NCBI GenBank assembly: GCA_002367105.1
Contig: DFCS01000044.1
Coordinates: forward strand, 222,831 to 286,830
Origin: Hungatella sp. UBA3048
Lineage (GTDB): Bacteria > Bacillota > Clostridia > Lachnospirales > Lachnospiraceae
Direction: 5' to 3'
DNA length: 64,000 nt
Both the position numbers and the translations under genes were made by a program. Position 1 is the stretch's first letter; every line of letters begins with the position of its first letter. The notes beneath the pieces were generated by a model that searched no databases, was not told where the DNA came from, and saw only the letters and a list, made by a program, of their open reading frames with translations. Below, in pieces: positions 17,612 through 26,109 of the stretch.

Positions 17612-18496
17612 ATGATGAGTTTCATATCCTATTTTATTAATGGTCTTAGTCTGGGCAGTGTTTATGCTATCATTGCCTTGGGGTATACCATGGTATATGG
17701 CATTGCCAAGATGCTTAATTTTGCTCATGGCGATGTAATAATGATTGGAGGATACGTGGTGTTCACAGTTGTCAGCACAATGGGCTTAGGTCCGGTTGCC
17801 GGCATACTCCTTGCAGTGATCCTATGCACGGTACTTGGCGTTGTCATTGAGGGGGTCGCTTACCGTCCTCTCCGTATGGCAAGTCCTCTTGCAGTTCTGA
17901 TCACGGCAATCGGTGTAAGCTACTTACTCCAAAACATCGCACTGCTCGTTTTTGGTTCTAATCCGAAATCCTTTACTTCTGTCGTGACAGTTCCGGCTCT
18001 TAAGCTTGCACAGGGAAAGCTGATCATTTCCGGTGAGACCATTGTCACGATCATCAGCTGTGTCATCATTATGATCGGTCTGACGATGTTTATCAGAAAG
18101 ACAAGGGCAGGACAGGCCATGCTTGCCGTATCGGAAGATAAGGGAGCCGCCCAGCTCATGGGAATTAATGTGGACGGAACCATTGCCCTTACTTTTGCCA
18201 TCGGCTCTGCTTTAGCTGCTGTGGCCGGTGCGCTTCTTTGTTCCGCTTATCCGACTCTTACCCCCTATACCGGCTCTATGCCAGGCATTAAGGCATTCGT
18301 GGCTGCCGTATTTGGCGGGATCGGCTCCATTCCGGGAGCGCTTATCGGCGGACTTTTGCTGGGTGTGATTGAAAACTTAAGCAAGGCTTATATTTCTTCC
18401 CAGCTTTCCGATGCCATCGTATTTGGAGTCCTTATTGTCGTTCTTCTTGTAAAGCCAACCGGAATCCTGGGTAAGAAGATCAACGAGAAAGTATAG
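17612..18496 (+). CDS. livH: Branched-chain amino acid ABC transporter permease LivH
   Basis: 294-residue inner-membrane permease with about eight hydrophobic helices. The N-terminus FINGLSLGSVYAIIALGYTMVYGI and the C-terminal AVFGGIGSIPGALIGG loop, which contacts the ATPases, are typical of LivH. The start at 17612 is chosen because GAGGTG (17599-17604) lies seven bases upstream; an ATG at 17597 overlaps that site. It overlaps or abuts livM. Confidence 0.93.
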   Translation: MMSFISYFINGLSLGSVYAIIALGYTMVYGIAKMLNFAHGDVIMIGGYVVFTVVSTMGLGPVAGILLAVILCTVLGVVIEGVAYRPLRMASPLAVLITAIGVSYLLQNIALLVFGSNPKSFTSVVTVPALKLAQGKLIISGETIVTIISCVIIMIGLTMFIRKTRAGQAMLAVSEDKGAAQLMGINVDGTIALTFAIGSALAAVAGALLCSAYPTLTPYTGSMPGIKAFVAAVFGGIGSIPGALIGGLLLGVIENLSKAYISSQLSDAIVFGVLIVVLLVKPTGILGKKINEKV

Positions 18497-18505
18497 GTGG
18501 ACGAT

Positions 18506-19582
18506 ATGGAAAAAAGTATGAAGATGAAATTCCGTCTGAATAAGACATTAAGAAGTAAGATGATAACCTTTGGGCTGGTGATCGCTGCCTATATTATCGT
18601 ACAGCTCCTGGTAAATGCAGGCCAGGTGAGTAACCTGATGAAGGGCCTTTTGGTGCCTCTTTGCATTTATACCATTATGGCAGTATCCTTGAACTTAACC
18701 GTAGGCATCCTTGGAGAACTGAGTCTGGGTCACGCAGGTTTCATGTGTGTGGGGGCCTTTTCCAGTGCCTTGTTTTCCATTGCCATGCTGGAAGCCATTC
18801 CAAACGCTGGAATCCGTTTCTTTTTCGCTATTTTAATTGGTGCTTTCTCGGCAGCACTGGCTGGCATTGTGGTTGGAATTCCGGTTTTAAGACTTCGGGG
18901 CGATTATTTGGCTATTGTGACCCTGGCATTTGGAGAAATCATTAAAAATGTGATAAACGTGGTTTACATTGGAAAGGATGCTGACGGGCTTCACTTTTCC
19001 TTAAAAAACGCAGGCGCTCTCAATATGGCAAAAGAGGGGACGGTAATCATAAACGGTGCTCAGGGAATCACAGGAACACCTAAAAATTCCACCTTTACCA
19101 TTGGTGTTATCCTTATTTTGATCACGCTGGTAATCGTTTTGAATTTAATTCAATCCAGATCCGGCCGGGCTATCATGTCTGTACGGGATAACCGCATTGC
19201 GGCGGAATCCATTGGTATCAACATCACAAAATACAAATTAATGGCCTTTACCATTTCTGCCTCCCTGGCAGGCGTGGCCGGTGTTCTGTATTCCCATAAC
19301 CTTTCTGCACTTACTGCGACACAGAAGAATTTTGGCTATAACCAGTCCATTATGATTCTTGTATTTGTGGTTCTCGGCGGAATCGGAAATATCCGTGGTT
19401 CCATGATCGCTGCAGTTCTCTTAACTCTGCTTCCGGAGCTTTTGAGAGGTTTAAATACCTACCGGATGCTTATTTACGCCATCATCCTGATTGTCATGAT
19501 GATTTTTAACTGGAGTCCTAAATTAATTGATCTCAGGAAACGGTATTTCCATAAGAACAGGGCAGAGAAGGAGAGGGCATAA
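18506..19582 (+). CDS. livM: Branched-chain amino acid ABC transporter permease LivM
   Basis: 358-residue partner permease of LivH. Hydrophobic helices are spread throughout, with YTIMAVSLNLTVGILGELSLGH near residues 50-75 and VFVVLGGIGNIRGSMIAA near the C-terminus, both LivM landmarks. The ATG at 18506 is likely (AGGTGG upstream); a GTG at 18497 is the alternative. It ends 2 bp before livG, indicating tight coupling. Confidence 0.92.
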   Translation: MEKSMKMKFRLNKTLRSKMITFGLVIAAYIIVQLLVNAGQVSNLMKGLLVPLCIYTIMAVSLNLTVGILGELSLGHAGFMCVGAFSSALFSIAMLEAIPNAGIRFFFAILIGAFSAALAGIVVGIPVLRLRGDYLAIVTLAFGEIIKNVINVVYIGKDADGLHFSLKNAGALNMAKEGTVIINGAQGITGTPKNSTFTIGVILILITLVIVLNLIQSRSGRAIMSVRDNRIAAESIGINITKYKLMAFTISASLAGVAGVLYSHNLSALTATQKNFGYNQSIMILVFVVLGGIGNIRGSMIAAVLLTLLPELLRGLNTYRMLIYAIILIVMMIFNWSPKLIDLRKRYFHKNRAEKERA

Positions 19583-19584
19583 CC

Positions 19585-20343
19585 ATGGCTTTACTGGAAA
19601 TCAAGAATCTTGGAATATCCTTTGGCGGATTGCGCGCCGTAGATAATTTCAGCATCACCATTGAAAAAGGACAGCTTTATGGTCTTATCGGCCCAAACGG
19701 TGCCGGTAAAACCACGATCTTTAACCTTTTGACCGGTGTATATAAACCCAATACAGGCACTATTTTCTTGGACGGAGATAACATAACAGGGAAAAAGACA
19801 GTGGATATCAACAGGGCCGGAATCGCGAGAACCTTTCAGAATATCCGTCTGTTTAAGGAATTAACGGTTCTTGATAATGTTAAGACCGGTCTTCACAACA
19901 CCTATTCCTATGGGACGGTCACAGGAATTCTCCGCCTGCCTAAGTACTTTAAAGTGGAAAACGAGATGGATCAGCGGGCCATAGAGCTTTTAAAAGTATT
20001 TGGTCTTGATGAAGAAAAGGATATCCTCGCTTCCAACCTTCCGTACGGAAAACAAAGGAAGCTGGAGATCGCCCGTGCCCTTGCCACAGGTCCTAAGCTT
20101 TTGCTTTTGGATGAGCCGGCAGCCGGTATGAATCCCAACGAAACCACAGAGCTTATGGATACCATACGCTTTGTACGGGATAATTTTGATATGACCATTC
20201 TGCTCATTGAACACGATATGAAGCTTGTTTCCGGCATCTGCGAAAGGCTGACCGTACTGAATTTCGGCCAGGTGCTTACCCAGGGAAAAACAGCGGATGT
20301 GCTCAATGATCCGGAAGTTATCAAGGCATATCTGGGAGAATAA
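19585..20343 (+). CDS. livG: Branched-chain amino acid ABC transporter ATPase LivG
   Basis: 252-residue ATP-binding subunit. Walker A GPNGAGKT at 36-43, Walker B LLLLDEPAAGMNP and the H-loop IEHDM are present. The signature motif reads LPYGKQRKLEIARAL in place of LSGGQ, as is usual for LivG. It carries the LivG-type insertion after the Q-loop (RTFQNIRLFKELTVLDNV). Pairs with LivF to drive import. Confidence 0.95.
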   Translation: MALLEIKNLGISFGGLRAVDNFSITIEKGQLYGLIGPNGAGKTTIFNLLTGVYKPNTGTIFLDGDNITGKKTVDINRAGIARTFQNIRLFKELTVLDNVKTGLHNTYSYGTVTGILRLPKYFKVENEMDQRAIELLKVFGLDEEKDILASNLPYGKQRKLEIARALATGPKLLLLDEPAAGMNPNETTELMDTIRFVRDNFDMTILLIEHDMKLVSGICERLTVLNFGQVLTQGKTADVLNDPEVIKAYLGE

Positions 20344-20356
20344 GGAGGCTTAAGGA

Positions 20357-21067
20357 ATGGCACTGCTTGAAGTAAAAGACTTAGAAGTATATTATGGCGT
20401 CATTAAGGCGCTTAAGAATATTTCCTTTGAAGTAAACGAGGGCGAGATCGTAGCCCTGATCGGCGCTAACGGCGCTGGAAAAACCACGACCCTTCATACC
20501 ATAACCGGCCTTTTAAAGGCGGCCTCCGGTACCATTCAGTTTGACGGCCAGGATATCACAAAAATCCGGGGCGATAAAATTGTAGGTATGGGTATGGCTC
20601 ATGTACCGGAAGGACGGCGGGTGTTTGCAGCTTTAAGCGTTTATGAAAATTTAAAGCTGGGTGCTTACACAAGACGGGATAAAAATGAGATAGAAGAAAC
20701 CCTTAAGATGATCTACAAACGTTTCCCAAGGCTTCTGGAGAGAAAGAACCAGCCTGCGGGAACCTTAAGCGGCGGAGAGCAGCAGATGTTAGCCATGGGA
20801 CGTGCACTGATGAGCCATCCAAAGGTGATTGTGCTTGACGAGCCCTCCATGGGCCTTTCCCCGATTTATGTGAATGAGATTTTTGATATCATTCAGGAGG
20901 TCAACAAGTCAGGAACAACGGTATTGCTGGTGGAGCAAAACGCAAAAAAGGCTTTGTCCATTGCAAACCGCGCGTATGTTCTGGAAACAGGGGCCATAGT
21001 CTTAAGCGGCAATGCCCATGAACTGATGAATAATGATTCCGTAAAGAAGGCATATCTAAGCGAATAG
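20357..21067 (+). CDS. livF: Branched-chain amino acid ABC transporter ATPase LivF
   Basis: 236-residue ATPase, second half of the LivFG pair. Walker A GANGAGKT at 36-43, LSGGEQQMLAMGRAL signature, Walker B VIVLDEPSMGLSP, and the LivF-specific HVPEGRRVFAALSVYENL segment. Preceded by AAGGAGG and 13 bp from livG. Last gene of the transporter operon, closed by a strong terminator. Confidence 0.95.
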   Translation: MALLEVKDLEVYYGVIKALKNISFEVNEGEIVALIGANGAGKTTTLHTITGLLKAASGTIQFDGQDITKIRGDKIVGMGMAHVPEGRRVFAALSVYENLKLGAYTRRDKNEIEETLKMIYKRFPRLLERKNQPAGTLSGGEQQMLAMGRALMSHPKVIVLDEPSMGLSPIYVNEIFDIIQEVNKSGTTVLLVEQNAKKALSIANRAYVLETGAIVLSGNAHELMNNDSVKKAYLSE

Positions 21068-21099
21068 TCATATGGCTTTCGAAGAATAACAGATTTTTA

Positions 21100-21147
21100 A
21101 AGGATGGCAAAAGAAGTGTAAAAGCTGCTTTGCCATCCTTAATTTTT
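21100..21147 (+). terminator. Terminator of the liv operon
   Basis: AAGGATGGCAAA (21100-21111) pairs perfectly with TTTGCCATCCTT (21129-21140), followed by AATTTTT. Confidence 0.9.
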
Positions 21148-21150
21148 AGG

Positions 21151-21178
21151 GAATAATCCTTTCTCCCATGCATATAGT
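21151..21178 (+). promoter_or_regulatory. Likely sigma-E sporulation promoter of spoIVA
   Basis: GAATAAT (21151-21157), 13-nt spacer, CATATAGT (21171-21178), resembling the mother-cell sigma-E pattern (ATA-type -35, CATAnnnT -10). The string GCATATAGTATAA recurs upstream of yqfC (29154 on), another gene of the sigma-E regulon in Bacillus. Assignment is by pattern and by known regulon membership. Confidence 0.6.
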
Positions 21179-21204
21179 ATAACAGCACAGAAGGGGGAAT
21201 CTTT

Positions 21205-22680
21205 ATGGACAATTATAACGTATACAATGATATCAAAGCCCGAACCAACGGAGAAATCTACATCGGAGTTGTGGGGCCGGTAAGAACAGGAAAGTCTACT
21301 TTTATCAAGCGTTTTATGGAATTAATGGTTCTGCCGGGCATGGAGGATGAACACCAGAAAACTCAGACAAGGGACGAACTGCCCCAGAGCGCGGCAGGAA
21401 AAACCATCATGACCACAGAACCAAAATTCATCCCCAAAGAAGCGGCAACCATCCGTTTGGGAGATGAGATCGAAACAAAAGTCCGCTTGATCGACTGTGT
21501 AGGCTTTATGGTAGACGGTGCTGCCGGCCACATTGAAAATGATGAAGAGCGGCTTGTGAAGACACCCTGGTTTGATTACGAGATCCCTTTTACAAAAGCG
21601 GCAGAAATCGGAACCAGAAAGGTCATCAATGACCATTCTACCATTGGCGTAGTCATAACTACAGACGGTTCCATCGGCGAACTGAAGCGTCCCAACTACA
21701 TAGCTGCAGAAGAGCGGACCGTACAGGAATTAAAAAACCTGGGGAAACCATTTATTATTCTGCTCAATTCTGCAAGGCCGTATTCTGAGGAAACAGCGGC
21801 TCTTTCAAAGGATATAAGCCAGAAATACGGGGTAACGGTCATGCCCATTAACTGTGAACAGTTAAAGAAGGATGACGTAAATAACATCCTTGAACGGGTA
21901 TTAAAGGAATTCCCTGTGACAGAAATGGATTTCTTCATTCCAAAATGGCTTGAGATCCTCCCTGCCACCCACTGGCTGAAGGCCCAGGTAATCCAGGCTG
22001 CAAAAGATATGGTAAAAAAGGTATCCCACATGAAAGACGTATCATCAGACTTATTTGACGGGTCAACAGAAAGCGTCCGGTCCATCAAGATCCAGAACTT
22101 AAATATGGCCGACGGCAGTGTATCCGTTGCAATGGATGTGGATGACAGTTATTATTATCAGATTTTAAGCGATTATGTAGGGCTTCCGATAGAGGGAGAA
22201 TACCAGTTGATGCAGACCTTAAGCGAGCTTGCTAAAATGAAGTCAGAATACGAAAAGGTCAATCAGGCCATGAGCCAGGTTCGTTTCAAAGGTTATGGAA
22301 TCGTGACTCCGGAACGGTCCGAGATTATACTGGATGAACCGGAAGTTATCAAGCACGGTAATAAATACGGAGTGAAAATGCGGGCAGAAGCACCTTCCAT
22401 TAATTTAATCAAAGCCCATATCCAGACGGAGATCGCTCCGATTGTCGGAAGCGAACAGCAGGCAGAAGATTTAATCGCTTACATTAAAGAAAATGCAAGA
22501 GAAAGCGAAGACGGAATATGGAACACCAATATCTTTGGAAAATCCATTGAACAGATCGTGGAAGACGGCATTCAGCAAAAAGTTTCCCAGCTTACGGAAG
22601 ACTGTCAAATAAAACTTCAGGACACCCTCCAAAAAATAATTAACGATAGTAATGGCGGTATGATTTGCATTATTATCTAA
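21205..22680 (+). CDS. spoIVA: Stage IV sporulation protein A, spore coat morphogenetic ATPase
   Basis: 491 residues. SpoIVA hydrolyses ATP to polymerise on the outer forespore membrane and forms the coat basement layer. Walker A GPVRTGKST lies at 24-32 in a TRAFAC-like N-terminal domain, with DCVGFMVDGAAGH and a sensor-like TTDGSIGEL; the middle and C-terminal domains follow, ending in a short hydrophobic tail GGMICIII that resembles the SpoIVA C-terminus used for membrane association. The start at 21205 follows AAGGGGGAATC. Its presence is strong evidence for endospore formation. Confidence 0.97.
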   Translation: MDNYNVYNDIKARTNGEIYIGVVGPVRTGKSTFIKRFMELMVLPGMEDEHQKTQTRDELPQSAAGKTIMTTEPKFIPKEAATIRLGDEIETKVRLIDCVGFMVDGAAGHIENDEERLVKTPWFDYEIPFTKAAEIGTRKVINDHSTIGVVITTDGSIGELKRPNYIAAEERTVQELKNLGKPFIILLNSARPYSEETAALSKDISQKYGVTVMPINCEQLKKDDVNNILERVLKEFPVTEMDFFIPKWLEILPATHWLKAQVIQAAKDMVKKVSHMKDVSSDLFDGSTESVRSIKIQNLNMADGSVSVAMDVDDSYYYQILSDYVGLPIEGEYQLMQTLSELAKMKSEYEKVNQAMSQVRFKGYGIVTPERSEIILDEPEVIKHGNKYGVKMRAEAPSINLIKAHIQTEIAPIVGSEQQAEDLIAYIKENARESEDGIWNTNIFGKSIEQIVEDGIQQKVSQLTEDCQIKLQDTLQKIINDSNGGMICIII

Positions 22681-22694
22681 ATTAATGGTATAAT
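22665..22694 (+). promoter_or_regulatory. Promoter of the beta-CASP nuclease gene
   Basis: TTGCAT (22665-22670), 18-nt spacer, perfect TATAAT (22689-22694). The -35 lies inside the 3' end of spoIVA, giving the nuclease gene vegetative expression independent of sporulation. Confidence 0.65.
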
Positions 22695-22723
22695 ACAAAA
22701 AACAGGTACAACAGGAGGGCTAT

Positions 22724-24325
22724 ATGAAATTAATGTTCATCGGCGCAGCCCGCGAGGTAACCGGGAGCTGTCATTATCTGGAAGCTGCCGGTTTTAAAAT
22801 CCTTGTGGACTGCGGTATGGAGCAGGGGATTGATAAATTTGTAAATGTGGATCTGCCAGTCAGCTATGCGGAAATTGATTATGTTCTTTTGACCCATGCC
22901 CATATCGATCACGCAGGAATGCTTCCTTTTATCTATGCAAGAGGGTTCCGGGGACGAGTGATCTCCACCGTGGCAACCGCCGACCTTTGCGGAATTATGC
23001 TGAAGGACAGCGCCCATATTCAGGAGTCTGAAACAGAATGGAAGAACAGAAAAGCAAGGCGGGCTGGTCTCCCGGAAGAAGAACCCCTGTACGGAATCAA
23101 TGATGCCATGGGCGTATTGGAACTGTTTCATTCCTACAATTACAACGAAAAGGTGGAACTGGAGGATGGCGTTACAATTCGTTTTATAGACGTAGGCCAT
23201 CTTCTTGGTTCCGCCTCTGTTGAAATCTGGCTGACAGAAGGCGGAATCTCTAAAAAAATCGTATTTTCCGGTGATATCGGCAACAAGAACAAGCCCTTAA
23301 TCCGTGATCCTCACTACATAAAAGAGGCGGATTATGTGGTCATGGAATGCACCTACGGAGACCGGCTTCACGGTGTGATACCGGATCATGTTTCCATTCT
23401 TGCAGGCATTGTCCAAAAGACCCTTGACAGTGGCGGAAACGTGGTAATACCCGCATTTGCAGTGGGAAGGACCCAGGAGCTCCTCTATATGTTCCGCCGA
23501 ATCAAAGCAGAGAAGCTGGTCACCGGTCACGATGGGTTTGAGGTTTATGTCGACAGCCCTCTGGCAGTGGAAGCAACCCATATTTTTAAAGATAATCTGG
23601 TAGACTGCTATGATGAAGAAACAAAGGAACTGGTCATGAAAGGCATCAACCCCATATCCTTTCCAGGCTTAAAGCTGTCGGTTACCAGTGAAGAATCCAA
23701 GAACATTAATTTTAATTCAAAACCAAAAGTGATCATTTCAGCGGCAGGCATGTGCGATGCAGGCCGTATCCGCCATCACTTAAAGCATAATTTATGGAGA
23801 CGGTCATGTACGATCGTTTTCACCGGATACCAGTCCATAGGAACCTTGGGAAGGAGCCTGATCGAAGGCTGCAGCGAAGTAAGGCTGTTTGGCGAAACCA
23901 TTCAGGTGGAAGCCCATATAGAACAGATGGAGGGAATGAGTTCCCACGCAGATATGGAAGGATTGATTGCCTGGTTGAACGCTTTTGAAGAAAAACCGCG
24001 ACAAGTATTTCTGGTACATGGTGATGATTTGGTTTGCAGCTCCTTTGAGCAGCTTCTTGAAAAGGATTACGGATACAGGGTAAAGGCCCCTCACTCCGGT
24101 TCTGTTTATGATCTTTCCCTTGGGAGATGGCTTAATGAGACAGAGGGCGTTGCAGTTGACAAAGGACCGGAAATCTCAAAAAAACCAGTGGGTGTTTATG
24201 GAAGGCTTTTTGCTGCCGGCGAAAGGCTTTTGCAGGTTATCCGTCATAACGAAGGCGGAGCCAATAAGGATCTTGCCAAATTTGCGGATCAAATTAATTC
24301 TTTATGTGATAAATGGGATAGATAA
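22724..24325 (+). CDS. MBL-fold beta-CASP ribonuclease-like protein
   Basis: 533-residue metallo-beta-lactamase/beta-CASP hydrolase, the fold of RNase J and CPSF-73-type RNA nucleases. The zinc motif is HAHIDH with H58, H60, D62 and H63; downstream FSGDIGNKNKPL, VVMECTYGDR and the beta-CASP motif A-C segments VIPAFAVGRTQELL, VIISAAGMCDAGRIRHHL and HSHADMEGL-like SSHADMEGL are present. It starts at 22724 after AGGAGG and is 15 bp from rnhA. The biological RNA substrate is not known. It is longer than the ~460-residue minimal members; the extra C-terminal ~70 residues are of unknown role. Confidence 0.88.
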   Translation: MKLMFIGAAREVTGSCHYLEAAGFKILVDCGMEQGIDKFVNVDLPVSYAEIDYVLLTHAHIDHAGMLPFIYARGFRGRVISTVATADLCGIMLKDSAHIQESETEWKNRKARRAGLPEEEPLYGINDAMGVLELFHSYNYNEKVELEDGVTIRFIDVGHLLGSASVEIWLTEGGISKKIVFSGDIGNKNKPLIRDPHYIKEADYVVMECTYGDRLHGVIPDHVSILAGIVQKTLDSGGNVVIPAFAVGRTQELLYMFRRIKAEKLVTGHDGFEVYVDSPLAVEATHIFKDNLVDCYDEETKELVMKGINPISFPGLKLSVTSEESKNINFNSKPKVIISAAGMCDAGRIRHHLKHNLWRRSCTIVFTGYQSIGTLGRSLIEGCSEVRLFGETIQVEAHIEQMEGMSSHADMEGLIAWLNAFEEKPRQVFLVHGDDLVCSSFEQLLEKDYGYRVKAPHSGSVYDLSLGRWLNETEGVAVDKGPEISKKPVGVYGRLFAAGERLLQVIRHNEGGANKDLAKFADQINSLCDKWDR

Positions 24326-24340
24326 GGAGAACAAAAGAAA

Positions 24341-24817
24341 GTGACGAAAGTACAATTATTTACTGACGGAGCTGCAAGAGGAAACCCCGACGGGCCAGGA
24401 GGCTATGGCGCGGTTTTGCAATTTACTGATTCCAAAGGGCAGCTCCACGAAAAAACCATGTCGGCGGGATATGTAAAAACCACCAACAACCGTATGGAAC
24501 TTATGGCGGCCATTGCAGGTCTGGAAGCACTTACCAGGCCCTGTCAGGTAGATCTGTACTCTGATTCCAAATATGTGACAGACGCATTTAATCAGCATTG
24601 GATTGATAACTGGGTAAAAAACAACTGGAAGAGAGGCAAAAGCGGCCCTGTAAAGAACATTGATCTATGGGAAAGGCTGTTAAAGGCCATGGAACCTCAT
24701 CAGGTGACTTTTCACTGGGTAAAAGGACATGCCGGCCACCCTCAGAATGAACGGTGTGATGTGCTTGCCACAAGCGCTGCGGATGGAGATGATCTGCAGG
24801 TCGACGAAGGGATATGA
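24341..24817 (+). CDS. rnhA: Ribonuclease HI
   Basis: 158 residues, GTG start at 24341 after AAGGAGA. Hydrolyses RNA in RNA/DNA hybrids. The catalytic carboxylates can be placed: D9 in [18 protein letters not shown]53 in [11 protein letters not shown]75 in [10 protein letters not shown] and Asp in the C-terminal [15 protein letters not shown], with the basic [13 protein letters not shown] handle present. Together with rnhB (8249) the cell has both RNase H types in this window. Confidence 0.95.
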   Translation: MTKVQLFTDGAARGNPDGPGGYGAVLQFTDSKGQLHEKTMSAGYVKTTNNRMELMAAIAGLEALTRPCQVDLYSDSKYVTDAFNQHWIDNWVKNNWKRGKSGPVKNIDLWERLLKAMEPHQVTFHWVKGHAGHPQNERCDVLATSAADGDDLQVDEGI

Positions 24818-24947
24818 TATGGCAAGCAATGGAAAATGTCAAAAACTTACATATCTCTTACAATGTCTTACTAATTGCGAATTCCTATTTTCTTTCTTTT
24901 TTATTTGTGCTATGTTATTTTCATCAAATAGGTTAGGATGATATTTC

Positions 24948-25811
24948 ATGAATAAAAATAGAGGAATTTGGATTGTAATTGGAAGCATTCTGGTCATCGG
25001 GATCCTCATAACCCTTGCCACATCCGCGTTTATAAAAAGCAAGGAAAATGTTTCGGATCCTTTGGGAATTACCGGGCTTTCAAACTCCGAAATTCCCGGA
25101 GACCCGGCAGAAGCAAAAGGCTATGGCGGAACGCCGGAATTGTTCTCAGCAGATATGGCGGCTCCCCAGGAAGCGCCTGCTGCTGCAGAGGAATCAAAGA
25201 TGAGGAAAGCCGGACCGGCCGCCGCCCCAAATGCTGAGACCGCAGCGGAGAACAGATCCCAGCCGGCAGAGGCCGAAGTTCGGATGAAAAGTGCTGAAGT
25301 TTCTGATCAGGCAGAACCAGCCCCCCAGGCAGCGGAAAGCTCTGACGAGGCTTCCATAGAGGAAACTGTAATCTCTCCCATAAGTCCGGATTTAAAAAGC
25401 AGGCAGGCGTATGCTGCCGGTCCTACGGAAGGAGCAGCCTATTATCAAAAGCATTTGCTGGAACTGGATGCCCAGATCAAAAAGATGCGGGAGGAATCGG
25501 GAGATTCCAATACCTATTCCATGAAGGCTCTGGTAGATAAAGAATTCAAGCTGTGGAACAGGGAACAGAATGCGATTTATGCCGTTATTATAGAAGGGCT
25601 GACTGACGAAGATAAGAAGGCACTGGAAACCTCACAGCAGGAATGGATCAAAAGCAGGGACGCAAAGGCAGAGGATGCCGCAAAAAAATACAGCGGCGGA
25701 AGCCTGGAAGAGGTTGAGTACACGGCTTCCATGGCAGAGTCCACAAGGGCGCGGGCCTATGATCTGGTAACAGAATACATGGATGTTCTCTCTTTAAAAG
25801 ATGAACAGTAA
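24948..25811 (+). CDS. Membrane-anchored protein with C-terminal LprI-like (DUF1311) domain
   Basis: 287 residues. An N-terminal transmembrane helix (residues ~7-28) without lipobox anchors the protein with its bulk outside. A long low-complexity linker rich in Ala/Glu/Pro (~45-160) is followed by a helical C-terminal domain with LWNREQNAIYAVIIEGLTDE, QQEWIKSRDAKAEDAAKKY and GGSLEEVEYTASMAESTRARA, matching the DUF1311/LprI pattern (W-x3-RD, GGS, cross-family Ala/Thr helices). LprI in mycobacteria inhibits lysozyme; whether this protein does so is inference. It stands alone between rnhA and a terminator. Confidence 0.75.
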   Translation: MNKNRGIWIVIGSILVIGILITLATSAFIKSKENVSDPLGITGLSNSEIPGDPAEAKGYGGTPELFSADMAAPQEAPAAAEESKMRKAGPAAAPNAETAAENRSQPAEAEVRMKSAEVSDQAEPAPQAAESSDEASIEETVISPISPDLKSRQAYAAGPTEGAAYYQKHLLELDAQIKKMREESGDSNTYSMKALVDKEFKLWNREQNAIYAVIIEGLTDEDKKALETSQQEWIKSRDAKAEDAAKKYSGGSLEEVEYTASMAESTRARAYDLVTEYMDVLSLKDEQ

Positions 25812-25840
25812 AAAGTACGGTAAATACCGTACTTTTTATT
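25810..25840 (+). terminator. Terminator after the LprI-like gene
   Basis: AAAAAGTACGGTA (25810-25822) and TACCGTACTTTTT (25825-25837) form a perfect inverted repeat overlapping the stop codon, followed by more T. It could act in both orientations. Confidence 0.88.
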
Positions 25841-25869
25841 TTGAGTGAAAAAATTTCCATACCAACATC

Positions 25870-25898
25870 TTGATAAATAAAATTCCATATGATAGGAT
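25870..25898 (+). promoter_or_regulatory. Possible promoter for the small membrane protein and alaS
   Basis: TTGATA (25870-25875), 17-nt spacer, TAGGAT (25893-25898). The -10 is weak. A T-box leader, common for alaS in Firmicutes, is not seen: there are only about 40 bases between this promoter and the first gene. Confidence 0.4.
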
Positions 25899-25941
25899 AG
25901 TAAAATGAGTGATACTATATGAATTTTCGGGAGGAAAAAAT

Positions 25942-26091
25942 ATGACAGCAATATTTGCAAGTTTACTGGAGACCGCAATAAAATTTCTGTTCTTCCTGTT
26001 TCTTGCATGGGGCGGTATCGTATGCGGCAAGAAATACAGAGATCATAAAGATGCCGTAAACAGCGGCATTGCGACGAAAGAGACAAAATAG
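25942..26091 (+). CDS. Small single-pass membrane protein upstream of alaS
   Basis: 49 residues: about ten N-terminal residues, a hydrophobic helix (KFLFFLFLAWGGIVCG, ~14-29), then a basic, charged tail (KKYRDHKDAV...). A good ribosome-binding site GGGAGG (25929-25934) supports translation from the ATG at 25942. It lies 18 bp before alaS and is probably co-transcribed with it. I recognise no function; the topology suggests a membrane-tethered regulator or adaptor. Confidence is based on the ribosome-binding site and operon position. Confidence 0.7.
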   Translation: MTAIFASLLETAIKFLFFLFLAWGGIVCGKKYRDHKDAVNSGIATKETK

Positions 26092-26109
26092 CTAACGGAG
26101 GACAGTAAC

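Noticed and set aside
25838..25941. T-box leader for alaS
   Set aside because: The space between the terminator and the small upstream gene is about 100 bases and lacks the T-box sequence.
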